Shown: positions 1-8,832, numbered from the stretch's first letter. The stretch is DNA of 64,000 bases from Fastidiosipila sp963510375 (GCA_963510375.1 CAUPES010000005.1:1-64000), one strand, 5' to 3'. Numbers and translations are program-made. The notes: a model not told the origin generated them from the sequence alone.

Positions 1-243
1 TTTGTAGCACAGTGGAAGAAAGCAGCTGTGGTTAACCCAGAGCCAACACCTGAAGAACCAAGTCAAAGTAGCAAACCAACTGAGACAAGTCAGGTTGAGA
101 AACCAACAACTTCAGTAAGTAAGCCAACAGAAAACAAGGTCACTAAGACAGGTGAAGCAAGCTACATAACAATGACAACAGGCTTAATAAGCATAGCTAT
201 AGCAGGAATATTAGTCGTAAATCGAAAGAGGAACGAAGAATAA
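1..243 (+). CDS. Cell-wall anchored surface protein, C-terminal end (partial)
   Basis: The reading frame is open from base 1, so the gene begins outside the window and only about 80 residues are seen. They comprise a Pro/Thr/Ser/Lys/Glu-rich stalk with KPTE-like repeats, then VTKTGE, a hydrophobic stretch of about 20 residues and a final basic tail (NRKRNEE). This is the layout of a sortase sorting signal, with VTKTG replacing the canonical LPXTG. The protein is probably secreted and linked to peptidoglycan. The function of the missing part cannot be inferred. The GTG at 28 lies within the open frame and is not the true start. Confidence 0.8.
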   Translation, partial: FVAQWKKAAVVNPEPTPEEPSQSSKPTETSQVEKPTTSVSKPTENKVTKTGEASYITMTTGLISIAIAGILVVNRKRNEE

Positions 244-279
244 TATTCTTAAAACTTATATACAAAGAAGAAATATTTA

Positions 280-317
280 CCCTCTTTGCTGGATAAAACA
301 GTAAAGAGGGATTTTTA
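280..317 (+). terminator. Intrinsic terminator after the surface protein
   Basis: CCCTCTTT at 280-287 pairs with AAAGAGGG at 303-310 and is followed by ATTTTTATTTT. It lies 37 bases after the stop codon of the surface-protein gene. Confidence 0.85.
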
Positions 318-371
318 TTTTGGAAAAATTCAGTTGATATGAAATGCTTTTGTATACTAGAAAATAATTTG

Positions 372-410
372 AATAAAAAAGACGACTCAGAATGTATCCT
401 GAAAGTCGTC
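372..410 (-). terminator. Intrinsic terminator of the tRNA-Gln transcript
   Basis: Read on the minus strand, GACGACT (410-404) pairs with AGTCGTC (387-381) and is followed by TTTTTTATT. It starts a few bases after the encoded CCA end of the tRNA. Confidence 0.8.
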
Positions 411-416
411 TTGGAA

Positions 417-490
417 TGGCTGCCAATGTAGGATTCGAACCTACAAGTACGGAGTCAGAGTCCGTTGTGTTACCATTACACTAATTGGCA
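417..490 (-). tRNA. tRNA-Gln (anticodon CTG)
   Basis: On the minus strand the acceptor stem TGCCAAT pairs with ATTGGCA. The T-arm is GTAGG-TTCGAAT-CCTAC. The anticodon arm is ACGGA-CTCTGAC-TCCGT, placing CTG at positions 34-36. The discriminator G and an encoded CCA follow. The anticodon arm matches the usual bacterial tRNA-Gln pattern. It is a single tRNA gene with its own terminator, and a TATAAT sits upstream at 570-565. Confidence 0.95.
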
Positions 491-564
491 ATTTGAATTT
501 TGTTTGATTTTTGAGTTTAGCCTAAACGGCAATTAGTTTTTTAAACTCCAAATCAATGATAAAC

Positions 565-593
565 ATTATACTCTTCAGATAGATTTTTGCAAA
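565..593 (-). promoter_or_regulatory. Putative promoter of tRNA-Gln
   Basis: On the minus strand a perfect TATAAT lies at 570-565, with TTGCAA about 16 bases upstream (592-587) as a weak -35. The predicted start lies about 65 bases before the tRNA. The rest of 491-600 shows no other structure that I can support. Confidence 0.5.
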
Positions 594-603
594 AAAATAG
601 TTT

Positions 604-641
604 AAAAACAGAAAAAGGTTAGGCTTACACGTCCTAACCTT
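604..641 (-). terminator. Intrinsic terminator after the first GH13 gene
   Basis: On the minus strand AAGGTTAGG (641-633) pairs with CCTAACCTT (623-615) and is followed by TTTCTGTTTTT. It lies 37 bases beyond the stop codon of the GH13 gene at 678-2306. Confidence 0.8.
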
Positions 642-677
642 CATCTTTATATGATAACTAAATAAATCAAACGCAAT

Positions 678-2306
678 CTAAACATTCCTTAGATACATCC
701 TAGCCTCATAAGGTTTCAGAGTATTAGTGTTTTCAATGTCATAGTTTGCTAACACTAGTTCTGAGTCACCGATGAGCTCTTCTAACTCACGCTCTATTGT
801 ATTGCCGTAGAAGTTACAAATTACTAAAAGTTCTTGTTCATCTGTGCTACGTTTGTAGGCAAATACTTCCTCATCATTTGAAAGCAATAATTCATAATAA
901 CCATTTAGGAAAATATCATTGTCTTTACGTAATTGAATTAATTTTTTGTAATGGTTGAAGATTGAATTAGGCTCATTTACTTCTGATGCAACATTAACTT
1001 CTTTATAGTTATCTGTGACGTCTATCCATGGTGTACCCTTGGTGAAACCAGCGTTTTTGCTAGCGTCCCATTGCATTGGAGTTCTAGCGTTATCACGAGA
1101 TTTAGCCTCAAGAGCGTCAAAGACATCTTCCAGACTTCTGCCTTTAGCTTCTCGTTGATTAATCAAATTAAAAGCTTCAATATCTCTATATTTATCAGCA
1201 TCACGCCAATGATGATTTGTCATGCCTATTTCCTGACCCTGATATATGAAAGGAGTACCTTGCATGCCGAGTAGGAGAGTTGCAAACATTTTGGCGGATT
1301 CAACTCTAAATTCTTTATCATTTGCCCAACGAGAGACGATACGTGGAAGGTCGTGATTTTCCCAAACTAATGAGCTCCAGCCTTCGTCTCTAAGTTCAGT
1401 TTGCCATTTACTCATTGTTTGTTTGAGTTTTAGCAGATTGAGAGGAACAATATCATATTTGTCGGCAGGATCTTGGTCTAATAGAGAATGCTCCAATTGG
1501 AAGACCATTGATAATTGGGAACCGTCTGGATTGCTCCAATGTTTGGCGCGTTCGGGATTGGCACTCCAAACTTCTCCAACTGTAAATATATCTTTGTTGT
1601 TATGATTTTCTGCTTGGAAACAATTCGCTGATAATTTTTCAATTAAATCATATATCTCAGGGTATCTAACGATTTCTTTATTTGGAATATCTTTGGCAAT
1701 TTCATCAATAACATCTAGCCTGAAACCGGCTATCCCTCTATCAATCCAGCGATTAATAATCTCGTAAAGATTTTGTCGCATATCCAGGTTGTTCCAGTTA
1801 AGATCCGGTTGTTTCACGCTATAGTGATGGTAATACCATTGGTTTAAGTGTGGGACATATGTCCAAGATGGACCACCAAAAGACGATTCAATGTCATTAG
1901 GGATCTGATCTGGTCCGTTGTCACTCCAGATATAATAATCATGATAAGGGTTGTCTTTGCTCTTCAAGGCTTCTTGAAACCAGTAATTCTCATCTGAAGT
2001 ATAGTTGAGAACCATGTCCATAATGATTTTTATGCCACGTTTTTCTGCCTCGGATATTAATTTATTCAAATCCCCCATATCTCCAAAGATTGGATCGACA
2101 TCATCGTAATTGGCAATATCATAGCCGTTATCAGCTTGAGGAGAAGTGTAAATAGGAGATAACCAAATTCCTCCTATGCCTAAATTTTGTAGATAATCTA
2201 ATTTACTAATAATTCCAGGTATATCACCGATACCATCTCCATTACTGTCTTTAAAACTCTTTGGATATATTTGGTAAAAGACTGTTTCTTGCCACCAGTG
2301 CTTCAT
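678..2306 (-). CDS. GH13_31 alpha-glucosidase, dextran-glucosidase-like paralogue with altered region I
   Basis: 542 residues, no signal peptide, so cytosolic. The family hydrolyses short alpha-1,6 (or related) glucosides from imported oligosaccharides. The nucleophile is Asp198 in GFRLDVID, the acid/base Glu245 in GEVW, and the third acid Asp319 in VWENHD. The residue after the nucleophile is Val, which in this subfamily goes with alpha-1,6 preference. A DSNGDGIGD calcium-loop motif is at 20-28. Region I reads DMVLNYTSDEN, with Tyr102 in place of the nearly invariant His, unlike the tandem paralogue at 2510-4126. The start has GGAGG seven to nine bases upstream. It may be a duplicate that has diverged in substrate or lost activity. 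Confidence 0.88.
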   Translation of the reverse strand: MKHWWQETVFYQIYPKSFKDSNGDGIGDIPGIISKLDYLQNLGIGGIWLSPIYTSPQADNGYDIANYDDVDPIFGDMGDLNKLISEAEKRGIKIIMDMVLNYTSDENYWFQEALKSKDNPYHDYYIWSDNGPDQIPNDIESSFGGPSWTYVPHLNQWYYHHYSVKQPDLNWNNLDMRQNLYEIINRWIDRGIAGFRLDVIDEIAKDIPNKEIVRYPEIYDLIEKLSANCFQAENHNNKDIFTVGEVWSANPERAKHWSNPDGSQLSMVFQLEHSLLDQDPADKYDIVPLNLLKLKQTMSKWQTELRDEGWSSLVWENHDLPRIVSRWANDKEFRVESAKMFATLLLGMQGTPFIYQGQEIGMTNHHWRDADKYRDIEAFNLINQREAKGRSLEDVFDALEAKSRDNARTPMQWDASKNAGFTKGTPWIDVTDNYKEVNVASEVNEPNSIFNHYKKLIQLRKDNDIFLNGYYELLLSNDEEVFAYKRSTDEQELLVICNFYGNTIERELEELIGDSELVLANYDIENTNTLKPYEARMYLRNV

Positions 2307-2419
2307 TGCAAGACCTCCGTAATTTATTTGTTGCTATCATTTTAGCTAAATTCTTAGAAAAAGACTTGCTTTTTTGAGTTACAGGTCGTGTAATGGTTTG
2401 ACTTTTGGTTTGGCTATAA

Positions 2420-2437
2420 AAGCTGAAAAAACAGCTT
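2420..2437 (-). other. Small hairpin between the two GH13 genes
   Basis: AAGCTG-TTTTTT-CAGCTT on the minus strand forms a perfect 6 bp hairpin just after the terminator of the upstream GH13 gene. No clear promoter was found for the GH13 gene at 678-2306, so it may depend on read-through past this point. Confidence 0.35.
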
Positions 2438-2440
2438 ACT

Positions 2441-2478
2441 TGAAAATAAAAAATCCAGTCGTATTTCAGACTGGATTT
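2441..2478 (-). terminator. Intrinsic terminator between the two GH13 genes
   Basis: On the minus strand AAATCCAGTC (2478-2469) pairs with GACTGGATTT (2460-2451) and is followed by TTTATTTTC. It lies between the upstream GH13 gene and its tandem paralogue. Confidence 0.8.
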
Positions 2479-2509
2479 AAAAACTAATGAAACTTAACTA
2501 AGTAAATAA

Positions 2510-4126
2510 CTATTTGTTCAACAAATACATTCTAGCTTCGTAAGGTTTCAATGTATTAATATCTTCAATATCATAGTTTGCTAACACTAGTTCTGAATCT
2601 CCAACGAGATCTTCTAGTTCACGTTCTATTGTATTACCGTAGAAATTACAGATTACTAATAACTCTTGCTCGTCTGTGCCACGTTTGTAAGCAAATACTT
2701 CCTCATCGTCTTCCAGCAATAATTCATAAGAACCATTTAGGAAGACATCATTGTTTTTACGCAATTTAATTAATTTCTTGTAATGGTTAAAGATTGAATT
2801 AGGGTCGTTAACTTCAGAAGCTACATTAACATCTTTATAGTTATCTGTGACATCTATCCATGGTGTACCTGTAGTGAAACCAGCGTTCTTGCTATCATCC
2901 CATTGCATTGGAGTTCTAGCGTTGTCTCGACTCTTAACCTCTAGTGAGTCGTAAACTTCAGCTTCTGTATAACCATTTTGAGTTCTTTCGTTAAACAAGT
3001 TAATAGCCTCAACGTCATCATACTTACTAATATCTCTCCAGTGATGGTTAGTCATACCAATTTCTTGTCCTTGGTAAATGTAAGGGGTACCACGTAAACC
3101 TAGATAAAGTGTTGCAAACATTTTTGCAGATTCGGTTCTTAACTCTTTATCATTTCCCCAACGAGAAACAACACGTGGAAGATCATGATTTTCCCAGACT
3201 AATGAGCCCCAGCCTTGCTCCTGCAATTCAGTTTGCCATTTGGAGAAAGTTTTCTTGAGTTCTAAGAAGTTTAAAGGTTTGAGATCATACTTGTTTTCAC
3301 GTTGGTCTAGTAGGGAATGTTCTAGTTGGAAAACCATTGATAGGAGAGAGCCATCTTCTTTACTCCAACGTTTAGCACGTTCTGGATTGGCACTCCAAAC
3401 TTCACCAACTGTTACTACATCAACATCATCTCTTTGGAAACAGTTAGCGGATAATTCTTCTATTAGATCGTAGATTTCTGGATATCTAACTATTTCCTTG
3501 TTTGGAATATCTTTGGCAATCTCATCAATAACATCTAATCTGAAACCACCGACACCTCTATCAATCCAGCGGTTAATCATTGCGTAAATTTCTTGACGCA
3601 TTTTTGGATTGGTCCAGTCTAGATCTGGTTGCTTGACATCATAGTGATGATAGTACCATTGCTCTAAGTGTGGCACGTACTTCCAGGTAGGGCCGCCGAA
3701 TGCAGATTCAATATCATTAGGTAAGTCATCTGGCCCATTATCGCTCCATATGTAGTAATCGTGATAAGGATTATCTTTGCTCTTCAAGGCTTCTTGGAAC
3801 CAGTAATGCTCATCTGAAGTGTGGTTCAAAACTAAGTCTAAAACTATTTTAATACCACGTTTATCAGCTTCTGCAATTAATTCATCAAGATCCTCAAGTG
3901 TTCCGAACATAGGATCTACGTCCTCGTAGTCAGCGACGTCGTAACCGTTATCTGCTTGTGGTGATGTGAAAATAGGTGATAACCATATAGCACCAATACC
4001 TAAGTCTTGTAGGTAGTCTAACTCTTCAATGATTCCAGGTAAATCTCCTATACCGTCACCATTTGTATCTTTGTAACTTTTAGGATAAATCTGGTAAAAA
4101 ACTTCATCCTGCCACCAGTGTTTCAT
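2510..4126 (-). CDS. dexB: GH13_31 glucan 1,6-alpha-glucosidase (dextran glucosidase)
   Basis: 538 residues, cytosolic, hydrolysing alpha-1,6-linked gluco-oligosaccharides to glucose. All four conserved GH13 regions are intact: DLVLNHTSD with His102, nucleophile Asp198 in GFRLDVID, acid/base Glu242 in GEVW and Asp315 in VWENHD. Val199 after the nucleophile fits alpha-1,6 specificity. GGAGG precedes the ATG. It diverges from the ROK repressor gene, and a 21-base ROK-type palindrome at 4235-4255 lies upstream. The location beside an msm-like importer and a GH13_18 enzyme matches the streptococcal msm operon, where dexB has this role. The exact substrate could also be isomaltose or trehalose-like. 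Confidence 0.9.
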   Translation of the reverse strand: MKHWWQDEVFYQIYPKSYKDTNGDGIGDLPGIIEELDYLQDLGIGAIWLSPIFTSPQADNGYDVADYEDVDPMFGTLEDLDELIAEADKRGIKIVLDLVLNHTSDEHYWFQEALKSKDNPYHDYYIWSDNGPDDLPNDIESAFGGPTWKYVPHLEQWYYHHYDVKQPDLDWTNPKMRQEIYAMINRWIDRGVGGFRLDVIDEIAKDIPNKEIVRYPEIYDLIEELSANCFQRDDVDVVTVGEVWSANPERAKRWSKEDGSLLSMVFQLEHSLLDQRENKYDLKPLNFLELKKTFSKWQTELQEQGWGSLVWENHDLPRVVSRWGNDKELRTESAKMFATLYLGLRGTPYIYQGQEIGMTNHHWRDISKYDDVEAINLFNERTQNGYTEAEVYDSLEVKSRDNARTPMQWDDSKNAGFTTGTPWIDVTDNYKDVNVASEVNDPNSIFNHYKKLIKLRKNNDVFLNGSYELLLEDDEEVFAYKRGTDEQELLVICNFYGNTIERELEDLVGDSELVLANYDIEDINTLKPYEARMYLLNK

Positions 4127-4234
4127 ATTAAACCTCCGAAATTTATTTTGCTAATTTACATAATAAACAATTTAATAGATTAATACAGATGATTTTGAAA
4201 AGTTTGTCTTAGTTAAAAAGCAAAAACCAGTTTA

Positions 4235-4255
4235 TTAGTTAACTTTGTTAATCAT
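4235..4255. promoter_or_regulatory. ROK-type operator 1 (dexB side)
   Basis: TTAGTTAAC-TTT-GTTAATCAT is an imperfect palindrome with 9-base arms and a 3-base spacer. It shares its layout with the sites at 4352, 19914 and 20020. I could not identify a convincing dexB promoter around it. Confidence 0.6.
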
Positions 4256-4307
4256 AAAGTTGGGTGTTTTATTCAAATGCAACCATTTTAGCTGTTAAAA
4301 TGCACAA

Positions 4308-4336
4308 TTGACAATACAAAAACTTGTACGTAATGT
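4308..4336 (+). promoter_or_regulatory. Putative promoter of the ROK-msm operon
   Basis: A perfect TTGACA at 4308-4313 is followed 17 bases later by TAATGT at 4331-4336, a poor -10. The predicted start at about 4343 lies just ahead of the operator at 4352-4372. Confidence 0.5.
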
Positions 4337-4351
4337 AGAATAACTGTTTTA

Positions 4352-4372
4352 TTAGTTAACTCAGTTGACGAA
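4352..4372. promoter_or_regulatory. ROK-type operator 2 (autoregulatory site)
   Basis: TTAGTTAAC-TCA-GTTGACGAA, with the same 9-3-9 layout as the other three sites. It lies between the putative transcription start and the ROK gene, a position where binding would block transcription. Confidence 0.65.
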
Positions 4373-4399
4373 TGAGGCGTGTAAGTTTAGAATGAATGC

Positions 4400-5629
4400 A
4401 TGAATACGAATCAAGATAAAAATGTTGTAAATAAATTTGATCTGCAGAATATGAATAGAGGCAGAATCATGCAATTGGTATATAAGAATCCGGGCATCAC
4501 TAGAGCTCAAATTTCTAGCTATACAGGTTTGACAGGTGCGGCGATTTCTAAAATAACCAATAAGCTAATTGAACTTGATTTGTTGAAAAGCGTTGGCAGA
4601 GTTTCCGGCAAAATGGGAAGAAAAGCAGAGGGCCTGGAAGTTAATGTTTCTGAGTTTAATGTTTTAGCGATTAAGTTAAGCAGAAGAGAATTAAGAATTG
4701 GTATCTTTTCTTTATCAAGTGAACTAATAAGTCAAAAAATAATTGATATTAGTAAGCTAAAACCTGATACAGAACTTGTAGAATTAATCTCCAATAAAAT
4801 TCTGGAATATGTAAATTCAGATAAAAAAATTGCTGCAGTGGGTGTAGCTGTTCCTGGACCTTTCGATAACGAAGCTAACAAAATTATTGGTTTAACAGAC
4901 CTTGACTCATTTAACGAAGTTAACTTATCTGGACTTCTAGAATTAGATATAAATGTTCCAGTTTATTTAATACATGATGCTAATTCTGGAGTTATGGCTG
5001 AATGGCTAACAAGTGAAGACCAATATGCAGATAATAAAACAATAGCTTATTACTTAGTTGGCGAAGGTGTTGGTGCAGGTATTATTTCTGATGGAAAAAT
5101 GCTTCTCGGTAAGAACGGCACTGCTGCAGAAATAGGTCATATTAGCATTAATTTTGATGGTGAAAAATGTAGATGCGGGAACTATGGCTGTCTTGAACTA
5201 TATTGTTCATCACTGCAATTTGTAAGAAAAGCAGAGCAGCTATTGCATAAATTCCCTAACTCAGCTTTGAATTTTATTGAAAATTTTAAAGCTCAAGATA
5301 TTTTCGAAAATGCTGCTAAAGGTGATGACTTATGTGTATCTCTTGCGAAAGAGGTAGCTGAATATATGGGCTATGGCGTGGTAAACCTTGTTAATGCTTA
5401 CGCACCAGACGAAATAATTATTGGAGATGTAATGTCAAATGGTGGTGACTTGGTCCTTGATAAGATTAGGAACGTAGTTAGCGAAAGAGCTTTTAACGGT
5501 AACGAAGAACATGTAATCATCAGATATGCAGATAAAAGTGTTGACAGGATACTTCTAGGGGCGGCAAGTGTTGCAATAGATAATCTATTAAGAAATACTC
5601 ATTTGCTTAGCCAAATAATAAATAATTAA
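4400..5629 (+). CDS. ROK-family transcriptional repressor
   Basis: 409 residues. The N-terminal winged helix-turn-helix (about 20-75) is of the XylR/NagC type, followed by a ROK sugar-kinase-like domain. The zinc motif is present: His247, Cys257, Cys259 and Cys264 in GH...CRCGNYGC. The kinase-type HDAN (Asp193) is retained. It probably senses a sugar and represses transport and hydrolysis genes. The ATG lacks a good Shine-Dalgarno sequence, GAGG being over 20 bases away. It is the first gene of the ABC importer operon (44 bp spacing) and carries an operator in its own leader. Confidence 0.9.
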   Translation: MNTNQDKNVVNKFDLQNMNRGRIMQLVYKNPGITRAQISSYTGLTGAAISKITNKLIELDLLKSVGRVSGKMGRKAEGLEVNVSEFNVLAIKLSRRELRIGIFSLSSELISQKIIDISKLKPDTELVELISNKILEYVNSDKKIAAVGVAVPGPFDNEANKIIGLTDLDSFNEVNLSGLLELDINVPVYLIHDANSGVMAEWLTSEDQYADNKTIAYYLVGEGVGAGIISDGKMLLGKNGTAAEIGHISINFDGEKCRCGNYGCLELYCSSLQFVRKAEQLLHKFPNSALNFIENFKAQDIFENAAKGDDLCVSLAKEVAEYMGYGVVNLVNAYAPDEIIIGDVMSNGGDLVLDKIRNVVSERAFNGNEEHVIIRYADKSVDRILLGAASVAIDNLLRNTHLLSQIINN

Positions 5630-5673
5630 GTTTTTAATTTTTAATAATTAAAAAAGAATTTGGAGGAATTGTT

Positions 5674-6993
5674 ATGAATAAGAAAATAGGAAGTTTTCTT
5701 TTGGCGGGTGTAATGGCGCTAGGTTTAGTAGCTTGTAGTGCACCAAATGAAGGCTCAGGAACTTCAGGTGAATCTGGAAAGTCAGGTTCAACAGGAGACA
5801 AAGTAAGAATTTCAATCTTGAACTCTAAAGCTGAGATCCAACCACAAATGGAAAAAATGGCAGAAGAGTATGGTAAGAAACATAATATCGAATTTGAAAT
5901 TTTAGTTACAGGAGTTGACTCTCCATCTCAAGAAATTTCAAGACGCTATGCTTCAGGTGAAGCGCCTACTTTATTCATGGGAGACGTTCAAGACATTTAT
6001 ATGTTAGAGGAAAAAACTCTAGACTTATCTAATGAAAAATGGACAGAGATTTCCGGAGCTAAAGAATATGGTGTAGTAAATGATAATGGTCAAGTAATTG
6101 CTTTCCCATTTTGTATTGAAGCAAGAGGCTTGATGTACAATAAGACAGCTATTGAAAAGGTAACTGGTGAAAAATTTGATCCTGAAAGCGTAAATACTAT
6201 GGATCAGTTAGCTGAAATTTTAGAAAAATTAGTCGCTGGAGGAATGGAATCACCTGTTGCTTTAAATAAAGAAGATTGGTCTTTAGGTGGACACTACTTA
6301 TGCTCAGTATATGAGCAAGTTGGTAAAGATGTAGAAGATGCTTCAAAATTCATCGACGAATTAAAAGCTGGTAAAGCCAATTTAGCTGAGAATGCAAGAT
6401 ATAATTCTCTAATGGATACTTTTGACTTATTAGCAAAATACAATATGAATAAAGAAGATCCTATGGCAGCTGATTATGATAGAAACGCTATTGCATTAGC
6501 TGAAGGTGAAGTTGGTTTCTGGTTTAATGGAAACTGGGCTTGGGCTGAGATGAAAGATGCTGCATCAGATAAATTTGAGTATGGAGTTATGCCAATTCCA
6601 CAAAATAACACTGAAAATGGTGTAGCAGATAAATTAACTGGTAGTGCAAGTAAGAGAATAATGATTGACAAAGAGTTCAGTTCAGAAGCTCAAAGAAAAG
6701 CAGCTTTAGAATGGTTAAATTGGCTTGTTTACGATGAAGAAGGCCAAAAATTCATAGTGGATGAATGTCAATTAGTACCAGCATTTAGCAATAATACATT
6801 AGAAGTAACAAACCCATTAAGTGCTTCAGTTCAGAAATACGCACAAAATAATGCTTTGATTGATGGATATCCTTTCTACCCAGGTGACCACTGGAAAGAA
6901 ATGGGAGCAGAATTCCAAAAATACTTGGCAAAAAATATTGATAGAAACGAATTTGCTAAAGCGATAGAAGCTTACTGGCAAAAACAAAAATAA
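5674..6993 (+). CDS. Sugar ABC transporter substrate-binding lipoprotein (MsmE-like)
   Basis: 439 residues. A lysine-rich start and hydrophobic core lead to the lipobox LVAC with Cys21, then a Gly/Ser linker and a family-1 solute-binding fold. It would be anchored outside the membrane and bind oligosaccharides. GGAGG lies upstream of the ATG. Two permease genes follow at once. Context (ROK repressor, dextran glucosidase, GH13_18 phosphorylase) suggests isomalto- or sucrose-type oligosaccharides, but ligand cannot be read from sequence. Confidence 0.88.
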   Translation: MNKKIGSFLLAGVMALGLVACSAPNEGSGTSGESGKSGSTGDKVRISILNSKAEIQPQMEKMAEEYGKKHNIEFEILVTGVDSPSQEISRRYASGEAPTLFMGDVQDIYMLEEKTLDLSNEKWTEISGAKEYGVVNDNGQVIAFPFCIEARGLMYNKTAIEKVTGEKFDPESVNTMDQLAEILEKLVAGGMESPVALNKEDWSLGGHYLCSVYEQVGKDVEDASKFIDELKAGKANLAENARYNSLMDTFDLLAKYNMNKEDPMAADYDRNAIALAEGEVGFWFNGNWAWAEMKDAASDKFEYGVMPIPQNNTENGVADKLTGSASKRIMIDKEFSSEAQRKAALEWLNWLVYDEEGQKFIVDECQLVPAFSNNTLEVTNPLSASVQKYAQNNALIDGYPFYPGDHWKEMGAEFQKYLAKNIDRNEFAKAIEAYWQKQK

Positions 6994-7002
6994 TAAAGTA
7001 TT

Positions 7003-7034
7003 TATTGCCTCATATTATTTAATATGGGGCAATA
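7003..7034 (+). other. Long intercistronic hairpin between binding protein and permease genes
   Basis: TATTGCCTCATATTA at 7003-7017 pairs with TAATATGGGGCAATA at 7020-7034 over 15 positions, one of them a G-U pair. No T-run follows, so it is unlikely to terminate fully. Such hairpins often protect the upstream message and raise binding-protein output relative to the permeases. Confidence 0.7.
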
Positions 7035-7050
7035 TTATAGGAATATAGAT

Positions 7051-7935
7051 ATGAAAAAAAACAAAAAAAGATTTGAAAGTTTTATTGAATTTATAAGCTT
7101 TGCAGGTCCAGCAGTATTTTTATTCACAATGGTTGTTTTAGTACCTTTTATCTTTGGTATATTTTTGACATTTACAAACTGGGATGGAATCAGCAATCAT
7201 TATAATTTAGTTGGTTTGCAAAACTATAAAGACATGATTGCAGACAAGAGCTTCTGGATATCAATGGGAAGAACTGTAAGATTTGCATTTTGGTCAGTTC
7301 TACTATCTAACATCTTAGGTTTTCTACTAGCATTGTTAGTTTCAGTACCATTTAGGGGACGTAATGCATTTAGGACAACTTTCTTCACACCTAACTTAAT
7401 TGGTGGTATTGTATTAGGTTATATTTGGCAGTTTGTTTTTAAGAATGCTTTACCAGCTATAGGACAGACATTTGGAATTGAAGTATTGAAGAAATCTTGG
7501 TTGTCGAATCCTGATACAGCTATGTGGGCTTTAATTATAGTAACAGTATGGCAACTTTCAGGATATCTAATGATTATTTATGCTGCAGGTTTAACTTCAG
7601 TACCTGAAGAGCTAAAAGAAGCCTCATTAATCGATGGATGTAATAAGACTGATACTTTATTTAGGATTACAATTCCTATGATGGTAGGAACATTTACAAT
7701 TTGTATATTCCTTGCTATTACTAGATGTTTTGTTACATACGATGTCAACTTGTCCTTGACAGAAGGTGGACCATTTGGTGAAACCAAGCTTGCTCCGATG
7801 TATGTTTATGACCAAGCTTTCTCAGCTAAGAAATATGGTTTAGGCCAAACTGAAGCGTTTACGTTATTTGCCTTAGTTGCAATAGTCGCTTTGACTCACG
7901 CTAAAATAGGACAGAAGATGGAGGTTAAAGCATAA
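7051..7935 (+). CDS. Sugar ABC transporter permease, MalF/UgpA type
   Basis: About 294 residues from the ATG at 7051. I chose it because AGGAA lies upstream, while an ATG at 7024 is buried in the hairpin and has no ribosome site. Six predicted membrane segments are present. The EAA-type loop (EASLIDGCNKTDTLFRITIP) that contacts the ATPase is clear. It forms the membrane pore with the next gene, which it overlaps by one base (TAATG). Confidence 0.9.
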   Translation: MKKNKKRFESFIEFISFAGPAVFLFTMVVLVPFIFGIFLTFTNWDGISNHYNLVGLQNYKDMIADKSFWISMGRTVRFAFWSVLLSNILGFLLALLVSVPFRGRNAFRTTFFTPNLIGGIVLGYIWQFVFKNALPAIGQTFGIEVLKKSWLSNPDTAMWALIIVTVWQLSGYLMIIYAAGLTSVPEELKEASLIDGCNKTDTLFRITIPMMVGTFTICIFLAITRCFVTYDVNLSLTEGGPFGETKLAPMYVYDQAFSAKKYGLGQTEAFTLFALVAIVALTHAKIGQKMEVKA

Positions 7936-8780
7936 TGAAAAATAAAAATACTATAGTAAGAAATGTTTTAACTTTATTAGTGTTATTGATACTTTTAGCG
8001 ATATTTATTTATCCAATTTATGTAATTTTAATTAACTCATTTAAGGTAAGAAGAGATATAGTTGCTGAGCCATTATCGTTTATAGGTAGTCAAGGTTGGT
8101 CGACTAGAAACTATACGGAAGCTTTCAGGAAAATGATTTTCCCTAGAACATTCTTGAATTCCTTAATTATTACAGTTTCAAGTGTTTGCTTGATAATATT
8201 AACTTCATCATTGGCTGCGTATATATTTGCTAGAAAACAATGGAAAGTTAATAAGTTTTTCTACTCATTAATGCTAGCCTCAATGGTAATTCCTTTCCAA
8301 GTTCTAATGATTCCTTTGGTATCAGTTTATGGAGCTCAGTTGAACTTGCTAAATAGAAGAATTACATTAATCTTGATGCATACAGGTTTTTCAGTATCTA
8401 TGGCGATATTTATGTTTAGAAGTTATATAGCTACTAGTGTTCCAGTATCACTGGAAGAAGCTGCAACTATAGATGGTGCTAACATTTATCAAACATTCTT
8501 TAGAATTGTTTTACCATTATTAAAACCTATCACTGCAACTGTAGCTACACTATATTCTGTAAGTATATGGAATGATTATCTATTGCCAACATTAGTCTTG
8601 ACTAGAAAAGGTCTATGGACATTGCCAATTGCAACACAACAGTTCTATGGTACATATTCATCAGACTTAGGATTAATCATGGGTGCTTTAGTTATGGTAG
8701 CAATTCCTGTTATAGTGCTTTACTTATTATTGCAAAAGCAAGTCTTGTCTGGAGTTGTTGCAGGTGCAGTTAAAGGATAG
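7935..8780 (+). CDS. Sugar ABC transporter permease, MalG/UgpE type
   Basis: 281 residues with six hydrophobic segments and the coupling loop EAATIDGANIYQTFFRIVLP. The ATG overlaps the preceding stop by one base, with GGAGG inside the upstream gene. It pairs with the MalF-type permease. No ATP-binding subunit is encoded nearby, so a shared MsmK-like ATPase elsewhere is expected. Confidence 0.92.
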   Translation: MKNKNTIVRNVLTLLVLLILLAIFIYPIYVILINSFKVRRDIVAEPLSFIGSQGWSTRNYTEAFRKMIFPRTFLNSLIITVSSVCLIILTSSLAAYIFARKQWKVNKFFYSLMLASMVIPFQVLMIPLVSVYGAQLNLLNRRITLILMHTGFSVSMAIFMFRSYIATSVPVSLEEAATIDGANIYQTFFRIVLPLLKPITATVATLYSVSIWNDYLLPTLVLTRKGLWTLPIATQQFYGTYSSDLGLIMGALVMVAIPVIVLYLLLQKQVLSGVVAGAVKG

Positions 8781-8810
8781 TAAATGAAAGTTTGCTAGCG
8801 TAATTAAATA

Positions 8811-8832
8811 AAAAAGTAAATTTATACTTTTA
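8811..8832 (+). other. Intercistronic hairpin before the GH13_18 gene
   Basis: AAAAGTA at 8812-8818 pairs with TACTTTT at 8825-8831 around a 6-base loop. It is AT-rich and weak, and no long T-run follows. It may trim or stabilise the message rather than terminate it. Confidence 0.35.

Noticed and set aside
7024..7050. Upstream ATG as the start of the MalF-type permease
   Set aside because: It lies within the right arm of a 15 bp hairpin and has no ribosome site; the ATG at 7051 has AGGAA upstream.
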